Shown: positions 44,177 through 55,625 of the stretch, piece after piece | Layout: every line of letters begins with the position of its first letter | How positions within the stretch are numbered: position 1 is the first letter of the stretch | NCBI GenBank assembly: GCA_041398565.1 | Contig: JAWKUN010000004.1 | Coordinates: forward strand, 620,001 to 684,000 | Origin: DATGPD01 sp041398565 | GTDB taxonomy: Bacteria > Planctomycetota > UBA1135 > UBA2386 | Direction of reading: 5' to 3' | DNA: 64,000 nt | Position numbers and translations under genes: made by a program | Notes under the pieces: model-generated | Database searches by the model: none | What the model saw: the letters and a program-made list of their open reading frames with translations, nothing else | Told to the model about the DNA's origin: nothing

Positions 44177-44841
44177 CGACCGGCGAGTGGAACGATCGCG
44201 ACGTCGAACTGTTGGCTCGCCTGCTGGCGGGCGAGTGCACACCGGACGCGCCGGAGATCGCCGCCGAGCTGCAGGCCAAACCCGAGTTGCGTGCGGAGTA
44301 CGAGGCCCTCGCCGTCGTCGCTGAACCGATGCGACGCGCAGGCGAACAGCGGCGAGCGGCCATGACCGACGCGCTGCAACGGCCGATCCACGAGCACGAG
44401 CGGGCAATGGCGGCGACCGCACTGCGGCGCGCCGGCCTGCGCACACCGCCGCGCCGCCGGTGGCCAGGCGTCGCCGTGGCAGCACTGGTCGTCGTCGCGG
44501 TGACGATGACGCTCATCTGGCGCAGAGACCCGCCCGGCACGCCCGATCGCAAAGAGGAGCTGCTCGGCAGCGCTGTCCGCTACCAGCTCGAGCCGCGAGG
44601 CGAAGTGGCCGAGTTCACAGCATTCCGCTGGCAGGATCCGGCCTTCGAGGCGGGTGTGGTTTCGTACTTGGTGCGGGTGTACGCCGGCGACGAAGGCGAT
44701 CCGTTGCTCGAGCTGCCCACCGATTCCCAAGCTTGCGCAGCGCCCGCGGGCCTGCCTGCCGACCTCCGCTGGGAGCTGATCCGTATCGGAGCCGACGGCC
44801 AGCGGCGGCCCCTCGCTTCGACGCGCGTGCGCCAGCGATGA
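44173..44841 (+). CDS. Anti-sigma-like single-pass membrane protein
   Basis: 222 aa starting MTTGEWNDRDVELLARLLAGE, with a cytoplasmic N-terminal domain (about 1-92) rich in Leu, Ala and Glu, one membrane helix (about 96-116, WPGVAVAALVVVAVTMTLIW) and an outer domain (about 120-222). It overlaps the sigma gene by four bases and the CHAT gene by four (ATGA). Position and topology fit an anti-sigma factor; no zinc motif (HxxxCxxC) is seen, so this is inference from context. Confidence 0.82.
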   Translation: MTTGEWNDRDVELLARLLAGECTPDAPEIAAELQAKPELRAEYEALAVVAEPMRRAGEQRRAAMTDALQRPIHEHERAMAATALRRAGLRTPPRRRWPGVAVAALVVVAVTMTLIWRRDPPGTPDRKEELLGSAVRYQLEPRGEVAEFTAFRWQDPAFEAGVVSYLVRVYAGDEGDPLLELPTDSQACAAPAGLPADLRWELIRIGADGQRRPLASTRVRQR

Positions 44842-47333
44842 AGCGCGTGGCGTGGTGGATTGGGACGGCCGCCTTGACGATCGCCGGCGCATGGGTGGCG
44901 TGGATCTGGATCCGCAAGCCGAGAACTGCCGAAGTGGACACCCCGGCGGCACGATCCTGGCTGGCCGCACCGCACTTGGCACCAACCGAGGCCCGCCCAC
45001 AGCTCGAGGCTCTGCTGCGCGCGCTCGACGCCTTCGCCGCGGCGAGCCGCGACAAGCAAGCCGCCACCTCGCTCATGGCCGCCGCCAACGACGTCGACGT
45101 CGGAGAGCTCTGCGCAGCGACAGCCGCCGAGCGCCTGCCGCAAGCCTTCGCGCGCGCTCTGGACGCCGCCGAGCGCGACGGCGCCAGTTACGCCATGCGC
45201 GCCTGGCTCGCCACGCTCGGCGCGTCGCTCCACATCGATGCCGGTCGCTCGAGAGCCGCCGCTGCGATCCTCGATCGGTTCCTGCGCGGCACAGCCTCCC
45301 CGTCGATGCGGGTGACCGACCACCTGTACCACACCAAGGCCCTGCTCTTGCGCGGACAGATCCACCTCCAAGACGGCGAGATCGCCGAGGCGCAGGCTCT
45401 GGTGCGGGAAGGTCGCGAGGAGTTCGGCGCGGCCGACCTCGATCGGCTCGACCCCGATCGGCGCGAAGCCGGATGCGCCGCGCTCGCCGACCTGGCAGGT
45501 CTCGACTGCCGGTGCTGTGTCGACCTCGGACTCGCGGGTCCGGCCGGACGCCTGCTGGCCGAGCAGCGCCGATTTGCGGCCGAAGGCGACGCCCCGTCCC
45601 GCCTGTCGCTCCTGCACAACGAGGTGGAGCTGCGCCTGATGCAGGGGCGTCCCGCCGCAGCCCGTCACGCCATCGAAGACTGGCGCGCGACCCACCCCGA
45701 CCCGGAACCGGTGGTCGGCTTCCTCGATGCGGTCACGCTGGCAGCGGCGAGCGAGATGGACGACGCCCATCTGGTGCCGGCGTGGAACGCGGTGCTCGCC
45801 ACGCTCGAGTCGACGCTTCCGGGGTCGTTCCGGACGCGCGCGCTGGTGCTGGCCGTGGACCTGGCCACCCGGCGTGGTGACGAGGCCGACGCCCGCGCCG
45901 CCCTCGCCGAGCTGCGCGCGCAGGGCGACGGACTCGACCCCAGCGAGGAGTCGGTGCTGGCCGCTCGTCTCGAGGACCGCTTCGGCGCGGGCACGTCGAC
46001 CGCCGTGCGAAGGGAGCACCTTCAGGCGGTATTCGAAGGCATGATCGCCCGGCTGCAGCACCTGCCGCCGCGGGAGGGTGGCCTCGGCCACTTCGCTTTG
46101 CAGCACCGGCGTGAGCTCCTGACCGAACTGATCGCGGCCGACCTCGCGGCGGCCGGCGAGGCGGCGGGGGCCGAGGCCGCCTTGCAGCACCTGCTCACTG
46201 CTCAGGTCCTCACCTCGAGCGCCCGCCGGGTGCGAGCCGAGCCGTGCCGGCCCGACGAGGTTCGTCAAGAACTCTGTGCGACGCGACAGGGGGTGCTGTT
46301 GTTCGTGGCGGCGTTCACGCGCAGCTTCGTGCTGGTCGTCGACGCCGAACGCGTGCGCTGCCACGCCCTCGAAGGCCAAACCACCCTCGCCGTCGCCATC
46401 GATGCGTTCCTCGAACGGCTCGGTCAGGGCCCACGCGAGGTCGCCGCGAGCGCACGGGCCGCGCACGCCGAGGCGGTGTGGACGGCGGGACGCGACCTGT
46501 GCGATCGCCTGCTGCCAGCGCCGGTGCGCGCCGTCCTCGCTGACTGGGACGCCGTGACGGTGAGCGACCTCGGGTTGTTGCAGGCGCTGCCGCTCGAGGC
46601 CCTGCCGTGGCCCGGGAGTGACGCGCTGGTCGGCGAGCGGCTCGCCGTCTGCGCCCTCGACTCGCTGCCGTACGGCCTGCACCGGCTGCGCGCCGAGGGG
46701 GCAGCCGGCACGCGACCGGACGCCCTGACGCTGGTCGCAACCTTGCTCGCCGACCCTGGTGTCGTCGGCGAGGACGTCCCCCACCGCGCGTTCCTCGAGG
46801 CGGAGCTGGCGCCGCTGCTCGCGCCGTATCCCTCGGACACCCACCTGTTGAACGAGAACGCCGAGGTCGCCGCTCTCGCCGCGCTGCGGCTGCACGGCAT
46901 CACCCACATTCTGGCACACGGCGTCGAACCCGCGCATGCCGCCGAGCCGGCCGGTCTGGCGCTGTCCAGCGTGACCGGCGCGAGCGGAGTCCTCGATCGG
47001 GCGCACGCCGAGCGGCTCGACGTCGCCGGCGGCATCGTGCTGCTGTCGGTGTGCGGCGCCGGCCGCACCAGCCGGCGCGTCGGCGACGACACCTACCACA
47101 CCACGCTCGGGGCCGCGCTCCTCGATGCCGGTGCGCGCGCGGTCGTGCAATCTGCCGCCGACCTGGCGCTGGCACCCCACCTCGAGCTGTGCGCGGTCCT
47201 GCACCAGAGGTTGGCAGTGGGCTTGCCCCTCGCGAAAGCAACCCGTGACGCCCGGTGTCAGATGCAGTCGCGGCACGATCGCTTCACCCGCCTGCAACAC
47301 GCGCAGTTCCGGGTGATCGGCGTCGGCCTCTAG
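44838..47333 (+). CDS. Membrane-anchored TPR/CHAT caspase-like protease
   Basis: 831 aa from the ATG at 44838. One N-terminal membrane anchor (about 5-25) is followed by helical repeats (about 55-460), loosely TPR-like (for example LYHTKALLLRGQIHLQDGEIAEAQALVREG). A CHAT domain fills the last 340 residues, with the catalytic pair H694 (THILAHGVEP) and C739 (GIVLLSVCGAGR). In other proteins this His/Cys arrangement marks caspase-like CHAT proteases. It is the last gene of the sigma - anti-sigma - CHAT operon. The anchor and the operon suggest cleavage of a membrane or regulatory target, perhaps the anti-sigma protein; the target is unknown. Confidence 0.92.
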   Translation: MKRVAWWIGTAALTIAGAWVAWIWIRKPRTAEVDTPAARSWLAAPHLAPTEARPQLEALLRALDAFAAASRDKQAATSLMAAANDVDVGELCAATAAERLPQAFARALDAAERDGASYAMRAWLATLGASLHIDAGRSRAAAAILDRFLRGTASPSMRVTDHLYHTKALLLRGQIHLQDGEIAEAQALVREGREEFGAADLDRLDPDRREAGCAALADLAGLDCRCCVDLGLAGPAGRLLAEQRRFAAEGDAPSRLSLLHNEVELRLMQGRPAAARHAIEDWRATHPDPEPVVGFLDAVTLAAASEMDDAHLVPAWNAVLATLESTLPGSFRTRALVLAVDLATRRGDEADARAALAELRAQGDGLDPSEESVLAARLEDRFGAGTSTAVRREHLQAVFEGMIARLQHLPPREGGLGHFALQHRRELLTELIAADLAAAGEAAGAEAALQHLLTAQVLTSSARRVRAEPCRPDEVRQELCATRQGVLLFVAAFTRSFVLVVDAERVRCHALEGQTTLAVAIDAFLERLGQGPREVAASARAAHAEAVWTAGRDLCDRLLPAPVRAVLADWDAVTVSDLGLLQALPLEALPWPGSDALVGERLAVCALDSLPYGLHRLRAEGAAGTRPDALTLVATLLADPGVVGEDVPHRAFLEAELAPLLAPYPSDTHLLNENAEVAALAALRLHGITHILAHGVEPAHAAEPAGLALSSVTGASGVLDRAHAERLDVAGGIVLLSVCGAGRTSRRVGDDTYHTTLGAALLDAGARAVVQSAADLALAPHLELCAVLHQRLAVGLPLAKATRDARCQMQSRHDRFTRLQHAQFRVIGVGL

Positions 47334-47448
47334 CCGGTCGACATCATGAGGAAGGTGCGATCCTCGGCAGGTGCCCCCGACATCGGCGCAACGGCCACAT
47401 GGGGTTTCCGTCTGCTACAAGTGGAACGCCGCGTCGCGGCGAAGCGAA

Positions 47449-49101
47449 CTACTGCGGCACGGTGTCCGGCTCGATCGGCGGGATGTCGCGCCGCGTGACG
47501 ATGCCGCCGATCCGCCGCACCTGCGCGATCATGTAGGGGTCCACGGCGATGGTGGCCGACGTGTAGCCCGGCGTCACCGGCAACGACAGCAGGTAGTCGA
47601 GGTAGGTGGTGTCGTCGAGCGAGCGCTTCATCGTCACGCCGAGCACCTCCTCGCCGATCATGCCGCCGGCGGCGTCGAAAGCCTGCAAGTCGAAGTAGAA
47701 GTGGTCGCCGGCCGCCCAGAACATGCTGCGCGGCGTCTGCGGGAACACAGGCACGTCCAGACGTAGACCACCGAGGAAGTGGGCCAGCGGCGCGTGGATC
47801 GTGTGCTTGCGGTAGTTGGCGGAGACCGGCCCCGACACGTCGGGCTGATGCCAGACGTACACGACGACATCGGCGACCGCACCGAATCGATTCGAGTCGA
47901 GCACGAGGATGACCTTGTCATCGCTCGAGGAGTACTGCGCGTCCTGCAGCCAACTCGGCGCCTGCGCGCGCGCCGAGCCGTTCAGGTCGCCGACCATGAC
48001 CAAGGCCTGCTCGGAGTCGAGGGCGAACAGTCCCTCCGGAATGCCGTTGTGATCGAAGTCGACCCAAACCCCACCGGCCTCGTCCAGCCGGGCGTCGCCG
48101 CTCGCCGGGAGCAGGGGCTGCACGAACGGCTGTGCCGGCGGCGGGAACGCCCGGCCAGAGCCACCGTCGTTGACGTTTCGCAACAGCAGCGCGGCGTGGG
48201 TCGAGCGCTGGGTGATCAGCAGGTCGACATCGCCGTCGACATCCATGTCGGCCGCCTGCAGGCCGGTGACGAGCAGCGGGCTGGGCAGGCCCGAGAGTCG
48301 TAGGACGACGCTCTCGGCCACACCGCGGCCGTCGGCGACGACGAGCAACCAGTCCGCGGTCGGAAGCGGGACCAGCATCGCCAACTGCTCGCGCCCCTGC
48401 GCGGGGCGCATGGTGACCACGAACCCCACCCCCGTGCTCCCGGCGAGCTGCCCGGCCGGCGCGCCGTCGGACTCGCACACCAGGAGACCGCCCCCGGTGA
48501 GGACCGCGACCTCGGCCGCGCCGTCGTCATCCCAGTCGATCACCGCGACGGCGAGTGCGGGCGTCGGCAGAGCGATTGCACCCAGGTCGACGAAGACGCC
48601 AGCCCCGTCGATCCGAGCCACGCGGATCGAAGGCTCGTTGTCGCGGATGCCGGCAAAGAGCGTCGCACCCACACCGTCAGGGCCGCGGTCGACGTCGTGG
48701 ACGTTGGACCAGCCAGCCCCCGCGACCTGCGCGAAGACGAACCGCTGATTGGGATCGACGTAGCTGCCCAGGTAGGCGCCAGTGGCATCCGACACCAACA
48801 AGCTGTCGACGACGCTGCCGGCGACCGGCGGCACCGTGACCATGCCGGTCGCCATCGTCGGTCCGCTCAGCTCACTGACCGATGCCACCGCCGCCGGGTG
48901 GTAGCACAGGTAGAGCGCGCCCTCGCGTCGGACGATGGCGTGGGTCATGGGGCCCGGCAGGAAGCGGCCGGCCACGACCTGCTGGAAGGCCCCACCAGCG
49001 AACTGCGCCGGCCAGGGGATGTTGCCGCGCACTTGCGAGGCTGCTGGCGACGCCGCGAGCAGGACGGAGAGGGCGAGCGACTTGGGGAGCGAGGGCGACA
49101 T
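47449..49101 (-). CDS. Secreted FG-GAP-like protein
   Basis: 550 aa from the ATG at 49101, opening a signal peptide (KSLALSVLLAASPAASQ). Blocks such as VAVIDWDDDGAAEVAVLTGGG, GLQAADMDVDGDVDLLITQR and VWVDFDHNGIPEGLFALDS are degenerate FG-GAP/VCBS-type loops spaced through the protein. It lacks the usual shared C-terminal domain and ends in a Pro- and Arg-bearing segment (IGGIVTRRDIPPIEPDTVPQ). Extracellular location is inferred. It is divergent from the DUF1800 gene. Confidence 0.82.
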   Translation of the reverse strand: MSPSLPKSLALSVLLAASPAASQVRGNIPWPAQFAGGAFQQVVAGRFLPGPMTHAIVRREGALYLCYHPAAVASVSELSGPTMATGMVTVPPVAGSVVDSLLVSDATGAYLGSYVDPNQRFVFAQVAGAGWSNVHDVDRGPDGVGATLFAGIRDNEPSIRVARIDGAGVFVDLGAIALPTPALAVAVIDWDDDGAAEVAVLTGGGLLVCESDGAPAGQLAGSTGVGFVVTMRPAQGREQLAMLVPLPTADWLLVVADGRGVAESVVLRLSGLPSPLLVTGLQAADMDVDGDVDLLITQRSTHAALLLRNVNDGGSGRAFPPPAQPFVQPLLPASGDARLDEAGGVWVDFDHNGIPEGLFALDSEQALVMVGDLNGSARAQAPSWLQDAQYSSSDDKVILVLDSNRFGAVADVVVYVWHQPDVSGPVSANYRKHTIHAPLAHFLGGLRLDVPVFPQTPRSMFWAAGDHFYFDLQAFDAAGGMIGEEVLGVTMKRSLDDTTYLDYLLSLPVTPGYTSATIAVDPYMIAQVRRIGGIVTRRDIPPIEPDTVPQ

Positions 49102-49361
49102 GAGACGTGCGCAGAGTGGGTTCCTGTAGGGGCGAGTCGGGCAGCAACCGAACGACGGACGCGGGTCGGGTCCACGGTTGCAGAAATCGCGGTGAAGTCG
49201 AGAGGGTCGGCGCGCGAGCCGCCGGCCTAGCCGCGGTGGAGGAAGTGAAACCAACGGCGTGCTCTCGGCCCGTCATGCAGTGCGGCAGTGTCGCACGCCG
49301 CCGCGAACCGTGCAGCCGGCCGTGCACCCGCGATCCCTGCAACCCCGCCGTGACCCCTTCC

Positions 49362-51098
<1,737 letters not shown>

Positions 51099-51116
51099 GC
51101 CAGCGAGGCGACCCCG

Positions 51117-52289
51117 ATGACCTCTCCGATCGTGATCAGCATCTTCCTCCGCGGCGGCATGGACTTCCTGTCCTGGTGCGCGCCGGTGAAGGACACCTAC
51201 TACAGCTTCGCCCGCGGCGCGCTGAAGATCCCGCGGCCCGACGGCAGCAATGGTGCCGAGTGGCTCGACAACCACTTCGCCTTGCCACCCGCCGCTGCGC
51301 CCCTGAAGAGCATCTGGAACGCCGGCCAGATCTCGTTCGTACACTCGGTCGGCGTCGACCTCAGCGAGAAGGTCGGCTCCCACTTCGATGCGCAACGGCG
51401 CCTCGAGGTCGGCGACCCGGACGAGAGCGTCGCGACCGGCTGGCTCGCCCGTGCCGTGAACATGCTGCCGCTCGGCAACCCTGCCACCCCGCTGCGGGCG
51501 CTCAGCCACACGCCTCTGCTGGCACGCACCCTGTCGGGAGCGGAGAAGACCGTGGCCACTGCCGACCCGGCCGCCTTCGCACTGCCGACCGTGGGCCCGC
51601 GCGACTCCCAGCACTACACGTGGCAGAAGCTGTGGCTGCGCGAGACCTACAAGCGCAGCGCCGACCCGGTGCGCGAGGCCGGTGTGAGCACGGTGACCGC
51701 CCTCGACACCCTCGAGTCACTGAACTGGGGCGGGACGCCGCTGCCGTCCGGCCCGGTCGGCGACGCGCTGGGGGCGGTCGTCGACCTGGTGCAGAGCGGC
51801 ATCGAGCTGCAGGCGATGCACGTCGACTACGGCGGCTGGGATCTGCATGCCAACCTCCTACCCCTCGGTACCGCGCTCGGGACCATGGGCGCACAGATGG
51901 CGCACCTCGCCGAGTCGTTGGCCGGGTTCCACGCTGCCATGGCGGCGGCGCCGGTGCAACGCGACTACGTGATCCTGTGCGTGTCCGAGTTCGGCCGCCG
52001 CATCCCGGCCAACAGCAGCGCCGGGCTCGACCACGGCTGGGGCGGCGGCATCACGATCATGGCCAACACCGGGCTGAACGGTGCGCGCATCGTCACCGGC
52101 GCCTGGCACCCTTCTTCGTTCGCCGGCTACGGCCTGCAGCTCCAAGAGGTGAACGGCGACCTACGGGCCTCGGTCGACTTCCGCGACGTCCTCGCCGAGT
52201 GCCTGGCCAAGCGCCTGGGGTTCGACAGCACCCAGTTGGCGGCGGTGTTCCCGGGCTACCTGCTCAACGACCGCGGCCTGTTCGTGTAG
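51117..52289 (+). CDS. DUF1501 family protein
   Basis: 390 aa. FLRGGMDFLSWCAPV at the start, then LKSIWNAGQISFVHSVGVD, FDAQRRLEVG, YGGWDLHAN and VSEFGRRIPANSSAGLDHGWGG. The last box (SEFGR...N...DHG) is the hallmark of the alkaline-phosphatase-like DUF1501 family. No signal peptide is visible at this start, unlike many family members, which have a Tat signal; export with the DUF1800 partner is possible. A partial copy of this gene family lies at 23774-23855. Confidence 0.92.
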   Translation: MTSPIVISIFLRGGMDFLSWCAPVKDTYYSFARGALKIPRPDGSNGAEWLDNHFALPPAAAPLKSIWNAGQISFVHSVGVDLSEKVGSHFDAQRRLEVGDPDESVATGWLARAVNMLPLGNPATPLRALSHTPLLARTLSGAEKTVATADPAAFALPTVGPRDSQHYTWQKLWLRETYKRSADPVREAGVSTVTALDTLESLNWGGTPLPSGPVGDALGAVVDLVQSGIELQAMHVDYGGWDLHANLLPLGTALGTMGAQMAHLAESLAGFHAAMAAAPVQRDYVILCVSEFGRRIPANSSAGLDHGWGGGITIMANTGLNGARIVTGAWHPSSFAGYGLQLQEVNGDLRASVDFRDVLAECLAKRLGFDSTQLAAVFPGYLLNDRGLFV

Positions 52290-52315
52290 GAGGGTCGCGC
52301 TTCGCGAGCAACGCC

Positions 52316-53665
52316 TCAGTGGTCACCTATGACCGCCACCGCCGCATTCGTGAGAACGGCGCCGAGGCGATTGGCCGCGCTGTCGAGGACCAGCCCCTGT
52401 TGATAGAACCGAGCGCCCTTCAGGGAAACGGTGTTCGGGATCGGCAAATCCCACGTGCCGGACGCCAAGGGGAGGACGATTCTCGCATCGATGCTCGTGT
52501 ACAGCGTGCAGCCGCTGGCTCCGATCGCGGCCGCGTCGAAGGGCAGAGGGATACCCTGCCAGGATTGGTTCGAGACGCCCAACAATCCCAACGAGACAGT
52601 AGGGATTGCCGCGTTGATGTAGCAAGTCAAGGTATCGCCTAGCCAAGGCAGGTTTCTGGGAGACACGGCCCTGAGCGACGGTGGATACGCCCCCGAACCC
52701 AGGCACGACGCACCGAACGTCGTGTATGTCGCCTGGCTCGGCACGAAGTACTCCCAAGTCTCGGCGGGGTCGTCCGTCCGCACGAGGACAACGCGGCCTC
52801 TCCGCGCATCGTGGGCCATACGCGCGGTCATTGTCATTGCGGGAAGGCGCGACGTCAGGTTCGGTTGCCAGTTGCTCCCATCCCACTCCCAGGTATTCGG
52901 GTCCGTCGCTGCTCCACCGGCGAGGATGCATCGCCCTCGCAAGGAATCGAACGTGATGGAAGTGGAGACGCGGGCCGCGGGGCTGTTGGTAGGCAGCCGA
53001 AGAGTCCAGTCGGTGCCATCCCATTCCCAAGTGTCCGCGACCGTCGGCGACCCGCTGAAGAGCACGAGCCGGTTACGGACGGAGTCGTAGGCGGTGTTGG
53101 CAGCACCCGTCGTGGGCGCCGTGGTGGTCGCGAGGAGTTGCCAAGCCGCGCCAGCATACTCGTAGATCCCTATCGGACCGGCCACTGTCCGAGCGACCAA
53201 CAGCGCCGCCGACCGCGACGGCGAGTAGTGGAGCGCGAAGTCGGTGCTCGCGAGTACCGGCGCACCGTTTGGAAAGACGCGCGTCCAGTCTCCGTTGTAG
53301 CCGAGCTCCCAGGTCTCGACTACCGAACCGGTGTAGCGCACCATGACGATCACCCGACGCGTCGTGTCGACGCACACGGAGAGCGCATCGGAACCCAGCG
53401 GCGGGTGCAAGCGGAGAGCCCAATCTGCCCATGCGCGTCCATTCCAACTGTACAGGATCGTGATCCCGGCCGACACCAAGTAGTTGATGCCGATCACGTT
53501 CCCCCCTATGGGATCCGGCGCCATCGCGAGCATTCTTCCAGGCGTGGACCCGAAGACCGGGGGTTTCTGCTGCCATGCAGGAAGCTGGGCGAGACAGTGC
53601 GACGCCATCGCTCCAACCAAGAGGGCGACACGAGGGACGCGCGCGGAGAAACTCGGGACGTGCAT
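52316..53665 (-). CDS. Secreted kelch-type repeat protein
   Basis: 449 aa from the ATG at 53665; signal peptide VPRVALLVGAMASHCLAQ. Kelch-like blades are more diverged than in the protein at 29508 (YDSVRNRLVLFSGSPTVADTWEWDGTDWT; FDSLRGRCILAGGAATDPNTWEWDGSNWQ). The shared C-terminal domain begins at about residue 325 (FGASCLGSGAYPPSL) and includes LGDTL, GIPLPFDAAAIGASGC, DLPIPNTVSLKGARFYQQG and NRLGAVLTNAAVAVIGDH. It is convergent with the DUF1501 gene. Confidence 0.9.
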   Translation of the reverse strand: MHVPSFSARVPRVALLVGAMASHCLAQLPAWQQKPPVFGSTPGRMLAMAPDPIGGNVIGINYLVSAGITILYSWNGRAWADWALRLHPPLGSDALSVCVDTTRRVIVMVRYTGSVVETWELGYNGDWTRVFPNGAPVLASTDFALHYSPSRSAALLVARTVAGPIGIYEYAGAAWQLLATTTAPTTGAANTAYDSVRNRLVLFSGSPTVADTWEWDGTDWTLRLPTNSPAARVSTSITFDSLRGRCILAGGAATDPNTWEWDGSNWQPNLTSRLPAMTMTARMAHDARRGRVVLVRTDDPAETWEYFVPSQATYTTFGASCLGSGAYPPSLRAVSPRNLPWLGDTLTCYINAAIPTVSLGLLGVSNQSWQGIPLPFDAAAIGASGCTLYTSIDARIVLPLASGTWDLPIPNTVSLKGARFYQQGLVLDSAANRLGAVLTNAAVAVIGDH

Positions 53666-53893
53666 GGGACGTGGACTCTCGGAACAACAGGGTGCGACCA
53701 CACCGCCAAGCCTCCCGGAACTCCGTGGGGCAAGGGTCGAATCGTGACGTTACCCTACACCGCGAGACGCCCACAAGAGGGACTCCACGACGGCCCTCCC
53801 ACACGGCGCTCGGTTGACGTGCTCTTGCGCTGGACGACATGGCGCGGAGAAGAAGCGGAGCTCGTCGCTCCCTGCCGTGGGAGGATCGGCGCT

Positions 53894-54082
53894 CTCAGCG
53901 CGGCCGGCGGCCGCAACCCAAAGGGTTGATGTCGGCGCAGCGCCGACCAGAGGGGGCCGCCGGCGCTGTTGTGGCTTGGAGCTTCCAGGGCTGCTCGGGC
54001 GTGGCCTGGTCAGCTCTGTGGCAACGGAACAACACCGCCGAATTCGCGCCAGCCGCGACGATTCGCAGCCCTTGCAGCTCAG
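53894..54082. repeat. Dispersed intergenic repeat, copy 2
   Basis: 189 bases matching 16881-17068 with about ten differences and one inserted G. The same GTCGGCGCAGCGCCGAC inverted repeat is kept unchanged. An antisense frame reads SVATELTRPRP and LVGAAPTSTLWVAAAG in both copies, a phrase often seen as a spurious hypothetical protein; I do not regard it as a gene. Confidence 0.88.
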
Positions 54083-54117
54083 ATTGCCCCCGGTGGCCGC
54101 ATCCGCGGCCACGCAGA

Positions 54118-54144
54118 GAGTGAGAAACCGATTGTTTCTCACTC
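54118..54144. terminator. 11-bp perfect hairpin, possible terminator
   Basis: GAGTGAGAAAC (54118-54128), loop CGATT, and GTTTCTCACTC (54134-54144) pair without mismatch. No U-tract follows on either strand. It lies about 150 bases after the stop of the 54291 gene, so it could still help end transcription. A second hairpin, GGCCGC-ATCC-GCGGCC, is just upstream (54095-54110). Confidence 0.5.
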
Positions 54145-54290
54145 CCTGAGGTCGCGGCGGCCCCTCGCCAGCCCCGCCGCCGCCCCTGCAAGAGCCGCAT
54201 GCCAAGACGATGCCGGGCGGCCGTCACACCGCCCGGCGTCGACCGGCGGCGACGCCCCAGGCACACCTCCGCCGGCGGCAACGCCCAACG

Positions 54291-55370
54291 TCAGTTCAGA
54301 CGCACGACGATGCCGAAACCATGGTCGATCCCGGTCGGTGCCACCGTGGTGGCGACCGTGGGCGCACTGATGCTCTTCACCCGCGGCATCGGCGCCTTCA
54401 CCTCGACCGATGTCCCGTTGCTGCCCGCCACCTTGATCGGGTACACCTGATTGGCGTCATAGGCGATGGCCTGATTGCACACCTGCTGCCCTTCCATCGC
54501 GTCGATGTACGGCACGCGCAAGGTGTAGGTGCTGGTGCCGACCGCGTTGGCCTGCGGCATCGGCGTCGCCAGGACCGGATTGACGTAGAGGTTGGTGCAC
54601 AGGCCCGGGAACGGGAACTGCTGTTCATCGAGCCCCCACAACAGCATCGGGAACTCCATCGCCGGCGCCCGATCGACGTAGAAGCAGAGCTCGATCAGGC
54701 GCTGGTCGGAGTAGGTGATCCCGGTGCTCGCCAGGCTCATCGGCAGAACCGGCTGAGTCGGATTGGCGATGCAACCGACGCCGTAGTTGTGCAGGATCAG
54801 CTGTTCCGGCACGGTCTTGTGCGCATCGAGCGGGTACGAGGTGCGCGTCGGTGTGGTGGTGTAGACGTCGATCTCCCACACCAGGTCCTCGGTGCCGTCG
54901 AAGTAGAACGGCCGAGTGAAGGGGATGGCCGGAAGGAAGGTCGCCGGCGGTGTCACGGGCGGTGTCCGGAAGTCCGGCAGACTGACGAAGGTCCGGTCGC
55001 ATACGACTGTCCTGGTCGGCCAACGGAAGTTGGCGTCGAACGTGTCCGAGTACCCCATGTGCGCGCCCTTGCCCATCACGATCTGGAGCTCGGCCGCGCG
55101 CGGGAAGGCCGTGTCGTACACGTCGAAGCCGTCTCGCCGAAAAGCCAGACCCTGGAAGGTCTGGGCGTTGCGCAGGTCGCCGTCGACCTGCTGGAACCGG
55201 AACTGTCCGGACTCGCATCCGAACAGCTTGAACTGCTTGTCGTTGCCTTCGGTCGCAGCGAGCGACACGCCGGCAGGCAGCACGACCTGAGCGGACGGAC
55301 GCGCGATCATCTGTGTTGCAGCGACGACCAGCGGGGGGATCAGGAGCGCCCCGGAACGAAGGTGGAACAT
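54291..55370 (-). CDS. Secreted protein of unknown function
   Basis: 359 aa from the ATG at 55370, which has a strong AGGAG seven bases upstream (55378-55382). A hydrophobic N-terminus (GALLIPPLVVAATQMIA) leads to about 310 residues of aromatic- and Pro-rich beta sequence, such as DNKQFKLFG-type start (GNDKQFKLFGCESGQFRFQQ), FYFDGTEDLVWEIDVYTTTP and LCFYVDRAPAMEFPMLLWG. No known motif and no obvious shared C-terminal domain was found. The start is well supported. Confidence 0.8.
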   Translation of the reverse strand: MFHLRSGALLIPPLVVAATQMIARPSAQVVLPAGVSLAATEGNDKQFKLFGCESGQFRFQQVDGDLRNAQTFQGLAFRRDGFDVYDTAFPRAAELQIVMGKGAHMGYSDTFDANFRWPTRTVVCDRTFVSLPDFRTPPVTPPATFLPAIPFTRPFYFDGTEDLVWEIDVYTTTPTRTSYPLDAHKTVPEQLILHNYGVGCIANPTQPVLPMSLASTGITYSDQRLIELCFYVDRAPAMEFPMLLWGLDEQQFPFPGLCTNLYVNPVLATPMPQANAVGTSTYTLRVPYIDAMEGQQVCNQAIAYDANQVYPIKVAGSNGTSVEVKAPMPRVKSISAPTVATTVAPTGIDHGFGIVVRLN

Positions 55371-55625
55371 GACTCGACTCCTCTCGCGCCCCGGCTCGAC
55401 GTCGGCGCGGGCAGCGCGCACGTGCCGTAGCACTTTCGTGACTGCCGCCGACGGCGGACGCCGATGGCTCGACAACGTCTCCACTGAGCGCAACGGCCCG
55501 TTTCCCGCACCAGCGCGGGGTTGGGTAGGACGTGCCATGCGACCGTGGGTAGGAACGTGTGGCACCTCGTGATGCGAGCACCGGTCGGTGCCAACGGTAG
55601 ATTGATCGAGGCGGTCGCAGTCCTT

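Larger units (their letters stand above)
53666..54290. other. Intergenic region with repeat copy 2 and hairpins
   Basis: It holds the second near-identical repeat copy and two inverted repeats (54095-54110 and 54118-54144). It lies downstream of the 54291 gene and upstream of the 52316 gene, both on the minus strand, so the hairpins may end one transcript before the promoter of the next. No coding frame is supported. Confidence 0.45.

Noticed and set aside
44580..47300. A 906-residue open frame on the minus strand
   Set aside because: It lies fully antisense to the CHAT gene and is rich in Arg, Gly, Gln and His with no motif; a GC shadow.
53895..54281. Minus-strand frame with LVGAAPTSTLWVAAAG
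   Set aside because: It translates the dispersed repeat; the same phrase occurs in copy 1, in a non-coding setting.
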